Assembly: GCA_036503065.1 (NCBI GenBank)
Contig: DASXXM010000308.1
Span: 1-21,362, forward strand
Length of the DNA stretch: 21,362 nucleotides
Source: DATEPR01 sp036503065
GTDB taxonomy: Bacteria; Actinomycetota; Actinomycetes; Mycobacteriales; Pseudonocardiaceae
Direction: 5' to 3'
Both the position numbers and the translations under genes were made by a program. The notes beneath the pieces were generated by a model. That model saw only the letters and a program-made list of their open reading frames with translations, did no database searches and had not been told where the DNA came from. Below are positions 7,359-14,950 of the stretch, piece by piece; within the stretch, counting starts at the first letter, position 1, and the number at the start of each line of letters is the position of its first letter.

Positions 7359-7466
7359 CAGTATTCAGTTGGCGGTCAACCCGATTCCGTCCGGCACGCT
7401 GCCGACGGTGACGGCGGTGCCCGGGGTGCCTGTGGCGACCGTGACCGGGCGGATGTCGTTGGCGTT
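7359..7466. repeat. Direct repeat copy B (intact 3' end of the GH92-propeller gene)
   Basis: This is the partner of 6281-6388, 1078 bases away in the same orientation, with 10 differences in 108 bases. It covers the last 34 codons, the stop codon (7365-7367) and 6 bases beyond it. Similarity ends sharply downstream of CAGTAT in both copies. Confidence 0.9.
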
Positions 7467-10400
7467 GGAGTCGACCACCCAGGCCGTGGTGCCGTCCGCG
7501 GTGAGGGCGACCGCGTAGGCGCCCGCGCCGGTGGGGATCAGGGCGCCGACGGTGTTCGTGGTCGTGTTTATCGGGAGGATGCCGCCGTTGGCGGTGGTGG
7601 CGTACAGGGTGGTCGGCGTGATCCCGAGGCCCGACGGTGACGTGCCCAACGCGATGGTCGTGGTGACCGTGCCGGTGGTCGCGTCGATCACCGAGACCGA
7701 GTTGCTTCCGGTGTTGCCGATGTAGACCTTGCCGCCGCCGATCGAGATGCCGAACGGTGCCGCGCCGACGGTGACCGTGCGGACGACCGTCCGGCCGGCG
7801 ATGTCGATTTCGCTGACCGTGCCGTCGCCCTGGTTGGGTACCCACAGGTCCGCGCCGTCCGGCGAGATCCGCATGCGCTGCGGGTTGGTGCCGACCTTCA
7901 CGGGAGTGCCGGCGATGTGCGTGGCCACGTCGATGGGTTGCACGGTTCCGTCGCCGAAGTTGCTCACCCAGACCGTCCTGCCGTCCGGGGTGACAGCGAC
8001 ATCCGCCGCGATCGAACCGACCGAGACCGTGGTGATCACATGGTTGTCTGACGTGTCGATGACGGTCACGTTGTTGCTGTTGTTGTTGGCTACGAACACC
8101 TGCGTGCCGTCCGGTGTCACGACCTCGCCGTCCGGGCCGCTGCCGACCGGGATGGTCGGGCCTGCGGTGCCGGTGCGGCGGTCGACCGGGGTGACCGTGT
8201 TGTCGGAGAAGTTCGACACGTACGCGGTCGGGATCAGCTCGCCCGGTTTGGCCACCGTGACCAGGACCTGCGTTGTCGCGATCACCGCGCCGTTGCTTGC
8301 TTTCCCGGCGATCGCGACTTCGTAGAACCCGGACCGGGTGCCGGCCGCGGCGGTCACGGCCAGTGGGGTGGCCACCGTGGCCCCGGCACTCGCGGTCACG
8401 GTTGCGCTGGACGGCGTGAAGATGATGCCCGGGGCGGTCGCCGTCCACGTCACGGTGGCAGGGTGGCTGCCCAACGTATTGTCCACCAGCACGTTGACGC
8501 TGGCCTGGCTGCCCGCCGCGAGCCGTAGTTGGGCCGGGTCGGTGCGCAGCTGGGCCCGGGTGGTCGGCGGGAAGACGACCGGGCCTGCGCCGAACGACGG
8601 TGGCGCGTCGGTGGCGGCGGTGCCCCAGTTCTTGTTGGGCTGCGCGGAAACCGTGAAGTCCAGGCGCGTCGTGCCGGCCAGCGGGAGCCAGGTGTGCGTG
8701 GTGGTGTGGCCGTTGACGCGCAGGCTCTGCACGTACGGATTCGCGTCGCCCGCGCCGGGGGCGTTGATCTGGATCTTGCGGCCCGCGTCGATGGTGATCC
8801 GGTCGAACAGCGGGGTGCCGACGACCAGCATCGGCACGCCCGGCGTCTGTGGGTAGATGCCCATCGCGGCCCAGACGTACCAGGACGACATCGAGCCGAG
8901 ATCGTCGTTGCCCGGCTCGCCGCCCGGAATCGGTTGGTAGAGCTGGGACATGATGCGCCGGACGGTGGCCTGCGTCTGCCACGGCGCGCCCGCGCTGTCG
9001 TAGGCCCACGGCACGTCGAGGTTCGGTTCGTTGCCCGCCCAGTCGAACGGGGCGTTCGGGCCGGCGTTGAGTTGGGTGAAGAACTGGTCCAGTCGGGCCC
9101 GCGCGGCCGCGTCGCCGCCGAGTCCCTTGATCAGCGCGGCCAGGTTCTGCGGCACCAGCCACGTGTACTGCGCGGCGTTGCCCTCCTGGAAACCGCTCTG
9201 GCCGAAACCGCCGCCCATGGCCAGCGGGTCGCCCGGTGGGAAGGCGCCGTTCGCGTCCCGTGGCCGGATGTAGCCGGTGGCCGTGTCGAACAGGTTCGTC
9301 CAGTTCTGCGACCGGCCGGCGAATCGGCTTGCCAACGACTGTTGACCGGTCGCCGCGGCCAGGCGGGAGATGGCGAAGTCGGCGATGGCGTACTCCAGGG
9401 TTTCCGACGCGCCGTTGGCCACCGGGGAGATCGAGTCGGCCTGGGTGTTGGGCACGTAGCCCTTGGCCAGGTATGCCGGGCCCTGCGGCCGTTCCAGGTA
9501 CCAGCCCTGACCGGGCGCGCCGGTGCCCTCCGCGCCGTGCACCATCTCGGTCAACGCGTGTTGTACGTCGAAACCCGTTGCGCCGAAGGCATACAGGCCG
9601 GCCAGAATCGGGTCGGCGGCGTCGCCGTTCATCACGCCCGCCTCGCCGTTGGCCACCGGCCACTTCGGCAGCCAGCCCATCTGGTCGCCGTCGCGGAGCA
9701 GGGACGCGCCCATGTCGCTGGCGATGCCAGGATCCAACAGGGCGAGCAGCGGGATCTGGGAACGGTAGATGTCCCAGCCGGAGAAGTCCGCGTACTGCGC
9801 GTGGCCGCGGGGGACCGTGTGGACCTGGTTGTCGAAGCCGATGTACCGGCCGTCGGCGTCGCTGAACAGGCTCGGGTGCAGCAGCGAGTGGTACAGCGCC
9901 GTGTAGAAGGTCTGCTGCTCGGCGGTGGTGCCGCCGTGGACCCGGATCTTGTCGAGCTGCCGGTCCCACGCGGCCCTGGTCGCCGCCGCCTGCCGGTCGA
10001 CGTCGAAGTGCGCGTTCTCTCGGGCCAGGTTGGCCGCCGCGCCCGCCTCGCTGACGTAGGACAGGGCGACCTGCATGCCGACCGTCGGGTCCTTCGACGT
10101 GTCGAACGTGACGTAACCGCCTGCCACCACGCCGGAACCGGTGGTTGCCTTACCGTTCAACGGTTCCCGAGCCGGTACCTGGCCGCCGCGCGCGGTCATC
10201 GACGTGCTGCCGGCGCGCACCGCCGCCGCCGTCGTGCCACCCCAGGTGCCGGTCGCGGTGAACGGCCGGCTGAACCGGGCCGTGAAGTACACCGTGTACG
10301 AGTCGGGCTGGCCGCAGAAGTGGCCGCTGGTCACCGATCCGGCGATCTCGTCGGTCCCGATGGTGTGGAACGTGGCGCCGGACGAGCCGTTCTGGCTGCC

Positions 10401-10967
10401 GGCCACCTTCACCAGCAGCTGCGCCTGCGCGGTGCGCGGGTACGTCAGCCGCGCCACCCCGGTACGCGCGGAGGCGGTCAGGTCCACACCGACCTGACCG
10501 CCGCCCGCCCCGACACCGACGTCGTACCGCCCGGGGCCGGCCTGCTCACCGGTGTGCGAGAACGGTTCGCTCGCCCCGCTCGGATCCGCGGGCACCGCAC
10601 CGGCCAGCGGAAGGAACGGGATGTCACCGGTGATCGGGCAACCGACCCCGGACAGGTGGGTCAGGCTGAACCCGGTGATCTGACTGTCGGTGAAGAAATA
10701 GCCGCCCCCTGCGGGGCGGCTCGGCGTGTCCGGGCTGAACTGCACCATGCCGAACGGCGCGGACGCACCGGGGAACGTGTCGACGTTCCCGACGACGGCG
10801 CCACCGCTGCCGGTGCCCGCGAACGGGTCGACCAACGCCGCAGGATCAGCGGAGCCGGCCGGGTCGACGGCATGCGCGGTCAGGCCGGACAAGCCCGTCA
10901 ACAGGGCCGTGACCAGGGCGGTTCCGGTGTAAAACACACCGGTCCGCCGTCGTGACAACGTTGTCAA
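7365..10967 (-). CDS. Secreted GH92 alpha-mannosidase with C-terminal seven-bladed YVTN beta-propeller
   Basis: A 1200-residue secreted glycosidase. Residues 1-33 form a signal peptide (MTTLSRRR, hydrophobic core, cut after AHA). GH92 occupies about 40-780: an N-terminal beta-sandwich (GGYFFTDSQITGFSLTHLSG) and an (alpha/alpha)6 barrel with GNEPNLDVPWAY (E647, likely general acid) and GNDDLGSMSSWYVW (D688/D689, Ca2+/base region). GH92 enzymes are Ca2+-dependent inverting exo-alpha-mannosidases, commonly alpha-1,2. An Ig-like, NPCBM-associated-type domain spans about 800-908. Seven YVTN/NHL-like repeats of about 42 residues (AYVSNFSDNTVTPVD, VFVANNNSNNVTVID, and so on) fill 912-1200, probably for glycan, surface or protein binding. 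The TTG start at 10967 is chosen for the signal peptide and GAAGGG upstream; a TTG three codons later is possible. The start codon overlaps a LacI-type palindrome. Confidence 0.92.
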   Translation of the reverse strand: MTTLSRRRTGVFYTGTALVTALLTGLSGLTAHAVDPAGSADPAALVDPFAGTGSGGAVVGNVDTFPGASAPFGMVQFSPDTPSRPAGGGYFFTDSQITGFSLTHLSGVGCPITGDIPFLPLAGAVPADPSGASEPFSHTGEQAGPGRYDVGVGAGGGQVGVDLTASARTGVARLTYPRTAQAQLLVKVAGSQNGSSGATFHTIGTDEIAGSVTSGHFCGQPDSYTVYFTARFSRPFTATGTWGGTTAAAVRAGSTSMTARGGQVPAREPLNGKATTGSGVVAGGYVTFDTSKDPTVGMQVALSYVSEAGAAANLARENAHFDVDRQAAATRAAWDRQLDKIRVHGGTTAEQQTFYTALYHSLLHPSLFSDADGRYIGFDNQVHTVPRGHAQYADFSGWDIYRSQIPLLALLDPGIASDMGASLLRDGDQMGWLPKWPVANGEAGVMNGDAADPILAGLYAFGATGFDVQHALTEMVHGAEGTGAPGQGWYLERPQGPAYLAKGYVPNTQADSISPVANGASETLEYAIADFAISRLAAATGQQSLASRFAGRSQNWTNLFDTATGYIRPRDANGAFPPGDPLAMGGGFGQSGFQEGNAAQYTWLVPQNLAALIKGLGGDAAARARLDQFFTQLNAGPNAPFDWAGNEPNLDVPWAYDSAGAPWQTQATVRRIMSQLYQPIPGGEPGNDDLGSMSSWYVWAAMGIYPQTPGVPMLVVGTPLFDRITIDAGRKIQINAPGAGDANPYVQSLRVNGHTTTHTWLPLAGTTRLDFTVSAQPNKNWGTAATDAPPSFGAGPVVFPPTTRAQLRTDPAQLRLAAGSQASVNVLVDNTLGSHPATVTWTATAPGIIFTPSSATVTASAGATVATPLAVTAAAGTRSGFYEVAIAGKASNGAVIATTQVLVTVAKPGELIPTAYVSNFSDNTVTPVDRRTGTAGPTIPVGSGPDGEVVTPDGTQVFVANNNSNNVTVIDTSDNHVITTVSVGSIAADVAVTPDGRTVWVSNFGDGTVQPIDVATHIAGTPVKVGTNPQRMRISPDGADLWVPNQGDGTVSEIDIAGRTVVRTVTVGAAPFGISIGGGKVYIGNTGSNSVSVIDATTGTVTTTIALGTSPSGLGITPTTLYATTANGGILPINTTTNTVGALIPTGAGAYAVALTADGTTAWVVDSNANDIRPVTVATGTPGTAVTVGSVPDGIGLTAN
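10953..10966. promoter_or_regulatory. Perfect palindrome TGACAACGTTGTCA, LacI-type operator candidate
   Basis: A 14-bp perfect palindrome with central CG, the form typical of LacI-family operators. It overlaps the second base of the proposed TTG start of the GH92 gene and codons 2-5, so a bound repressor would block transcription elongation or initiation there. A second perfect palindrome, TCGTGCGCACGA, lies 13 bases upstream at 10980-10991. Confidence 0.55.
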
Positions 10968-10992
10968 CTTTTCGGCCCTTCGTGCGCACGAC

Positions 10993-11034
10993 AAAAGGGA
11001 GTGGCGAAGGCTTTCTAGCACCTTCGCCACTCCC
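10993..11034 (-). terminator. Intrinsic terminator after the lyase gene
   Basis: GGGAGTGGCGAAGG (10997-11010) and its exact complement (11021-11034) form a perfect 14-bp stem with a 10-base loop, followed on the minus strand by TTTT. It lies between the lyase stop (11057) and the GH92 start (10967), so it ends or attenuates the lyase transcript. Confidence 0.8.
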
Positions 11035-11056
11035 GGGGTAAGACCCGAACAGTCGA

Positions 11057-12382
11057 TCAGCCTGCCGGCGGTGGTAGCGGTGTGGTCGCGACGTTGTCGA
11101 GCTGCTCGGCGGCCGGCCGGATCGGGAACAGGTCTCCGCCCGGCTCGACCGGCACCATGGACAGTGCCGCGTGCGCGTTCCGGTCGCCGGCGTTGGCGGC
11201 CGCGTGCAGCACGTCCAGCGCCGCGTACTGGAAGAACGTCAGGTTCTGGTACGGCCAGACCGTGGGCGACAAGCCGTGCGTTGCCACCGGGATCACGAAG
11301 TCGACGGCCTTCATGATGCTGCCGCCGGTGGGCGACGTGTAGTGCCACAGGTCGACTCCGACGTGCTGGCCGATCTGCGCCATCCTGGTCAGCGCGACCA
11401 GGTTGAAGTTGCTGTAGTGCCAGCTCAGCGTCCGGAGGGTCTCCAGCGGTTCCTGGCCGGTCGGCAGGATCTGCTTGTCGATCCGGTTGGCCTCGGCGCC
11501 CACGACGATGGTCTTCGCCAGGTCACGCTGCCCGGTGTAGAGGGCGAGCGCGGCGGACATCATGTCGTAGAACGTGCCGTGGTTGTTGGTCTGCGAGTCC
11601 TCCGACGCACCGTTGGAGCTGGTGCGCAGCCAGGTCAGGAACGCGCTGTCCCAGGTCTGGATGGCGGCGTGGTCGGCCCTTGTCCAGCCGGGGGCGCCCG
11701 AGTCCAGGATGGCGGTCGAGTCGACCACCTCGGTCAGCGCGTAGGAGAACTCGATGATCCCGATGCCGCGGCCGTCGACCAGGCACGGAATGCCCTGGGC
11801 GAAGGACAGGTTCGGGTTCTGCGCCGTCGCCGGGTTGGTGAACCAGGTACGGATGTCCAGTTCGGCGCGCTGCGAGTACCTGACGTCACCGGTGTAGTAC
11901 CAGGCGAGCGTCAGGTTGTAGATGTCGGCGAACGCCGCGATCTCGCTCTGGTGGTCCGGAATGGTGTCCACGACCGGGTTCCGCTGGCCGTCCCGGTTCA
12001 CCATCGGGCAGCCCCATGGGTTGCTCGCGGTCACCGGCTGGGTCGGCCAGTAGAACGGGGCCAGGCTCAGGTAGTCGTGGACGTTGCCGCTGGGCGGCAG
12101 CGCGGTCTTCCGGGTGACCGACCATGGGCCCGCGGTCAGCTCGGTGTTGGCCTGGGTGAGCAGGTTGGACAGGGACGTCCGCAGGGTCCTGTTGCCCAGC
12201 AGCAGGCCGAACTGGTTCGCCCGCAGCTGCGCGCCGTCCAGCACGACCGTGGCCGGTGCCTTGAGCGATATTCGCAGCCCAGGGGCTGCCTGGCTCGCGC
12301 CGGCGGTCGTGGTGAGGCCCACGGTCGTCGCCAGGGCGAGCGCCACCACGGTCAGTGAGGTGGCCAAGGAACGAGATGTCAT
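11057..12382 (-). CDS. Secreted alginate-lyase-superfamily protein (PL5/PL38-like)
   Basis: A 441-residue exported protein of the alginate lyase (PF05426-type) (alpha/alpha) toroid superfamily, which cleaves uronate-containing polysaccharides by beta-elimination. A signal peptide covers about 1-33, ending near AGASQAA. Core motifs are HDYLSLAPFYWP (102-113), SQTNNHGTFYD (263-273), where N267/H268 correspond to the catalytic Asn/His of family 5 lyases, and LRTLSWHYSNFNL (316-328), which supplies Arg and Tyr candidates (R317, Y323). Actinobacteria seldom meet alginate, so glucuronan or another polyuronate is as likely; CAZy PL38 members look similar. The gene is followed by a terminator and then the secreted mannosidase, suggesting related extracellular glycan degradation. 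An AT-rich palindrome sits just upstream, and GGAG lies about 10 bases before the ATG. Confidence 0.85.
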   Translation of the reverse strand: MTSRSLATSLTVVALALATTVGLTTTAGASQAAPGLRISLKAPATVVLDGAQLRANQFGLLLGNRTLRTSLSNLLTQANTELTAGPWSVTRKTALPPSGNVHDYLSLAPFYWPTQPVTASNPWGCPMVNRDGQRNPVVDTIPDHQSEIAAFADIYNLTLAWYYTGDVRYSQRAELDIRTWFTNPATAQNPNLSFAQGIPCLVDGRGIGIIEFSYALTEVVDSTAILDSGAPGWTRADHAAIQTWDSAFLTWLRTSSNGASEDSQTNNHGTFYDMMSAALALYTGQRDLAKTIVVGAEANRIDKQILPTGQEPLETLRTLSWHYSNFNLVALTRMAQIGQHVGVDLWHYTSPTGGSIMKAVDFVIPVATHGLSPTVWPYQNLTFFQYAALDVLHAAANAGDRNAHAALSMVPVEPGGDLFPIRPAAEQLDNVATTPLPPPAG

Positions 12383-12397
12383 AACACCGCTACTCCA

Positions 12398-12431
12398 TTC
12401 ATATATATGAACTAGAGACAGCTTTATGAAC
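12398..12431. promoter_or_regulatory. AT-rich palindrome TTCATATATATGAA plus spaced half-site upstream of the lyase
   Basis: A perfect 14-bp palindrome (12398-12411) stands out in GC-rich DNA. Its half-site TATGAAC (12406-12412) recurs at 12425-12431, 19 bases away, about two helical turns on the same face. On the minus strand it lies in the lyase leader, 16 bases before the ATG. A possible promoter is TTGCCG with CATAAA 17 bases later, overlapping the second half-site. A repressor operator is likely; the regulator is unknown. Confidence 0.5.
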
Positions 12432-12537
12432 AGATACTATGTATGCGGCAAGTTTCGGACAACAGTCCGTTCGGCGTCACCTCGGCTTGTCATGCCATTC
12501 TGGCTGTTGAGGGTGCTCAACAGGCGAAGGCGGCGGA

Positions 12538-13626
12538 ATGGCGATACGACGGTGGTTGCTGGCTGGGGCGGGCCTGCTGGGCGCACTCTTCTGGACATTG
12601 CGGGACGTACCGATCGCGGTGGGCGCGCGAACGAAACCGACCGACCGGGTACGCAGGTCGCCGCAGTACCGGGACGGCGTGTTCCACAACGCGGCCAGGA
12701 CGACCACGATGTCCCGCGAAGGCATCCGCGAGACCCTGCGTGACCTGGCCTTCGGCAAGCAGCAACGGCAGCCGGTCGGCACCGTCCCGCTGGTGCGCCC
12801 GACCGAATCGACCACCGCGGGCCTGCACGTGACCTGGTACGGGCACTCGTCCGCGCTGGTGGAGCTGGACGGCGCCCGCGTGCTGTTCGACCCGGTCTGG
12901 GGGGAGCGGGTGTCACCGTCCGCGCTGGTCGGGCCGCGCAGGCTGCACCCGGTGCCGGTGCCGCTGCACGAACTGCCCGCCGTCGACGCGATCGTGATCT
13001 CGCACGACCACTACGACCACCTCGACCTGCCCAGCGTGCGGACGCTGCTGCGCACCCAGACCGCGCCGTTCGTGGTGCCGCTCGGCGTCGGCGACCACCT
13101 GCGGCGCTGGCGCGTGCCGGCCGACCGGATCATCGAGTTGGACTGGTGGGAGGACCTGCACATCGCCGGCCTGCGGCTGGTCGCGACGCCCGCGCAACAC
13201 TTCTCCGGCCGCCTGTTCCGCCGGGACGGCACCCTGTGGACATCGTGGGCCGTGCTCGGCCCGACCCGTCGCGTCTTCTACACCGGCGACTCCGGCTACT
13301 TCGACGGCTACGCCGAGATCGGCGCGCGCTTCGGCCCGTTCGACGTGGCCCTGGTGCAGATAGGCGCGTACGGACCCGGCTGGCCAGCCATCCACATGAC
13401 ACCGGAGGAGGGTGTCGCGGCGCACCTGGACGTCCGGGCGGACGTGCTGATCCCGGTGCACTGGGCCACGTTCAACCTCGCCATGCACGCCTGGACCGAA
13501 CCGGCCGACCGGGTGTGGCGGGAGAGCAAGGCACGGGACGTCCACCTGGTCGTACCCCGCCCGGGCGAACGAATCGATATCGACGACCCACCCGCCGTCG
13601 ACGGCTGGTGGCAAGCCCTGTCCTGA
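12538..13626 (+). CDS. Metallo-beta-lactamase-fold hydrolase, NAPE-PLD-like
   Basis: A 362-residue protein with an N-terminal hydrophobic segment (about 5-20, WLLAGAGLLGALFW), probably a membrane anchor or uncleaved signal. The MBL-fold core begins near residue 96 (LHVTWYGHSSALVEL). Zinc ligands are visible: H156-D-H158-Y-D160-H161 (ISHDHYDHLD), H221 (PAQHFSGR), D251 (YTGDSGYF) and H308 (LIPVHWATF). Order and spacing match N-acyl-phosphatidylethanolamine phospholipase D and related lipid phosphodiesterases, including LFRRDGTLWTSW before the Asp and H286 in IHMTPEE. The substrate is unproven; phospholipid or another phosphodiester, or a lactone as in UlaG relatives, is possible. The ATG has AAGGCGGCGGA in front of it. 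It is divergent from the lyase gene, and its own promoter is not obvious in the 155-bp gap. Confidence 0.9.
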   Translation: MAIRRWLLAGAGLLGALFWTLRDVPIAVGARTKPTDRVRRSPQYRDGVFHNAARTTTMSREGIRETLRDLAFGKQQRQPVGTVPLVRPTESTTAGLHVTWYGHSSALVELDGARVLFDPVWGERVSPSALVGPRRLHPVPVPLHELPAVDAIVISHDHYDHLDLPSVRTLLRTQTAPFVVPLGVGDHLRRWRVPADRIIELDWWEDLHIAGLRLVATPAQHFSGRLFRRDGTLWTSWAVLGPTRRVFYTGDSGYFDGYAEIGARFGPFDVALVQIGAYGPGWPAIHMTPEEGVAAHLDVRADVLIPVHWATFNLAMHAWTEPADRVWRESKARDVHLVVPRPGERIDIDDPPAVDGWWQALS

Positions 13627-13649
13627 CCGGCCCGCCCGATGAGGGCCGG
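13627..13649 (+). terminator. Hairpin directly after the MBL gene
   Basis: CCGGCCC (13627-13633) pairs perfectly with GGGCCGG (13643-13649) across a 9-base loop, starting at the base after the stop codon. It has no U-tract, and is likely a terminator separating this gene from lacI. Confidence 0.5.
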
Positions 13650-13720
13650 ATCGTAATCGGCGACCGGCGCGATCCCGTACTGCATCGCGCACCCGGCGCG
13701 TACGATTTACGGAGCTGAGG

Positions 13721-13761
13721 ATTGCGCAACAACTTGCGCAGTCTGCCCTATAGTTGCGTGC
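13721..13761 (+). promoter_or_regulatory. lacI promoter with tandem TTGCGCAA-type operators, leaderless start
   Basis: TATAGT (13749-13754) is a good -10 and lies 7 bases before ATG 13762, so the mRNA should be leaderless or nearly so; there is no Shine-Dalgarno. TTGCGCAA (13722-13729, a perfect palindrome with central CG) and CTTGCGCAG (13733-13741) cover the -35 region, and a third TTGCG lies at 13754-13758. Such LacI-type sites imply autoregulation. Confidence 0.65.
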
Positions 13762-14811
13762 ATGGCGCGAAGACTTGCGGAAGTGGCGAAGAAGGTCGGC
13801 GTGTCCGAGGCCACGGTCAGCCGGGTGCTCAACGGCAAGCCCGGCGTGTCCGAGGCGACCAGGCAGGCCGTCCTGACGGCGTTGGACGTGCTCGGCTACG
13901 AGCGCCCGACGCAGCTCCGGGGCGAACGCGCCCGGTTGGTCGGCCTCGTCCTGCCCGAGCTGTCCAACCCGATCTTTCCGGCGTTCGCCGAGGTGGTGGG
14001 CGGTGCGCTTGCCCAACACGGGTTGACGTCGGTGCTGTGCACGCAGACTTCCGGCGCGGTCAGCGAGGCCGACTACGTGGCGCTGCTGCTGCACCAGCAG
14101 GTGTCCGGCGTGATCTTCTTCGGCGGCCGCTACGCCGAGGCCGAGTCCCCGCACGACCACTACGACCTGCTCACCGAGCGCAACCTGCCCACCGTGCTGC
14201 TCAACGCGGCCATCGACCACCTGGACTTCCCCCAGGTCAGCTGCGACGACGCGGTAGCGGTGCAACAGGCCATGGGCCACCTGATCGCACTGGGCCACGA
14301 ACGAATCGGCCTGGTACTGGGCCCACCCGACCACGTGCCGTCACGACGAAAACTGTCCGCCGCCCGCCAGATGGCCATGGCCGCCGGTATCGACCTACCG
14401 GACGAACACGTCGAACACACCCTGTTCTCCGTAGAAGGCGGCCAGGCCGGCGCCGCAAGACTGCTGCAACGGGGCATAACGGGCATAGTCTGCGCCAGCG
14501 ACCCGTTGGCCCTCGGCGCGGTCCGAGCGGTCCGCAGAAGGGGCATGTCGGTCCCGAAGGACGTCTCGGTCGTCGGCTACGACGACTCATCGTTCATGAG
14601 CTGCGCCGACCCACCCCTGACCACGGTCCGCCAGCCCATCGAATCCATGGGCCAAGCAGCCGTCGAACTCCTGGTCAAGGAGATAGCCGGCGTAAGAGTG
14701 ACCCACGCAGAACTCCTGTTCGAACCAGAACTGGTGGTCAGAGGCTCAACAGCCCCCGTAGCAGGCATGATCCGAACCCGCGCGGTAGGCCAACCGGCCG
14801 TAACAGCCTGA
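13762..14811 (+). CDS. LacI-family transcriptional regulator
   Basis: A 349-residue regulator of standard LacI length and order. It has an N-terminal helix-turn-helix (RLAEVAKKVGVSEATVSRVL, about 4-23), a hinge helix (about 45-60), and a periplasmic-binding-protein-like ligand domain beginning VGLVLPELSNPIF (about 62). CASDPLALGAVRAVRRRG and DVSVVGYDDSSF are typical of its second lobe. Family knowledge: it represses sugar-use genes until a sugar binds. Because it precedes the transporter operon on the same strand and TTGCG elements occur in both promoters, it most likely controls the downstream alpha-glucoside operon and itself. Whether it also governs the nearby mannosidase and lyase genes is open, as the palindromes there differ. 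Confidence 0.95.
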   Translation: MARRLAEVAKKVGVSEATVSRVLNGKPGVSEATRQAVLTALDVLGYERPTQLRGERARLVGLVLPELSNPIFPAFAEVVGGALAQHGLTSVLCTQTSGAVSEADYVALLLHQQVSGVIFFGGRYAEAESPHDHYDLLTERNLPTVLLNAAIDHLDFPQVSCDDAVAVQQAMGHLIALGHERIGLVLGPPDHVPSRRKLSAARQMAMAAGIDLPDEHVEHTLFSVEGGQAGAARLLQRGITGIVCASDPLALGAVRAVRRRGMSVPKDVSVVGYDDSSFMSCADPPLTTVRQPIESMGQAAVELLVKEIAGVRVTHAELLFEPELVVRGSTAPVAGMIRTRAVGQPAVTA

Positions 14812-14825
14812 GCAACGCAAACAGC

Positions 14826-14860
14826 CCGGGACGGACGCACGCACAGTGCGTCCGCCCCGG
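14826..14860 (+). terminator. Hairpin terminator after lacI
   Basis: CGGACGCAC (14832-14840), a 5-base loop and GTGCGTCCG (14846-14854) make a perfect 9-bp stem, extendable by the flanking CCGG ends. It lies 20 bases after the lacI stop and has no U-tract, as is common in actinobacteria. Confidence 0.6.
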
Positions 14861-14950
14861 CGCAATGCTGCTCCGACCAGGTGAAAGCAGCCAGGCCCGA
14901 AACGGGACGAAACGAAGCAACCCAACAACTGTTGGCTCGAGCGAAGCGAG

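Noticed and set aside
7359..7466. Recent site-specific integration scar (att pair) around the toxin-antitoxin module
   Set aside because: I kept this as one hypothesis only. The copies differ at about 9% of bases and there is no integrase, so a recent integration is not supported.
7365..8240. Tandem DNA repeats in the propeller region
   Set aside because: The periodicity is protein-level YVTN blades with diverged DNA, not a CRISPR or minisatellite array.
7129..9969. Long overlapping minus-strand frame within the GH92 gene and the antitoxin promoter
   Set aside because: It has a low-complexity Arg/His/Pro composition and a wrong frame relative to GH92 and XRE-MNT.
8529..10955. Long plus-strand open frame opposite the GH92 gene
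   Set aside because: It is Arg/Gly/Val-rich without domains, and the GH92 signatures on the other strand are decisive.
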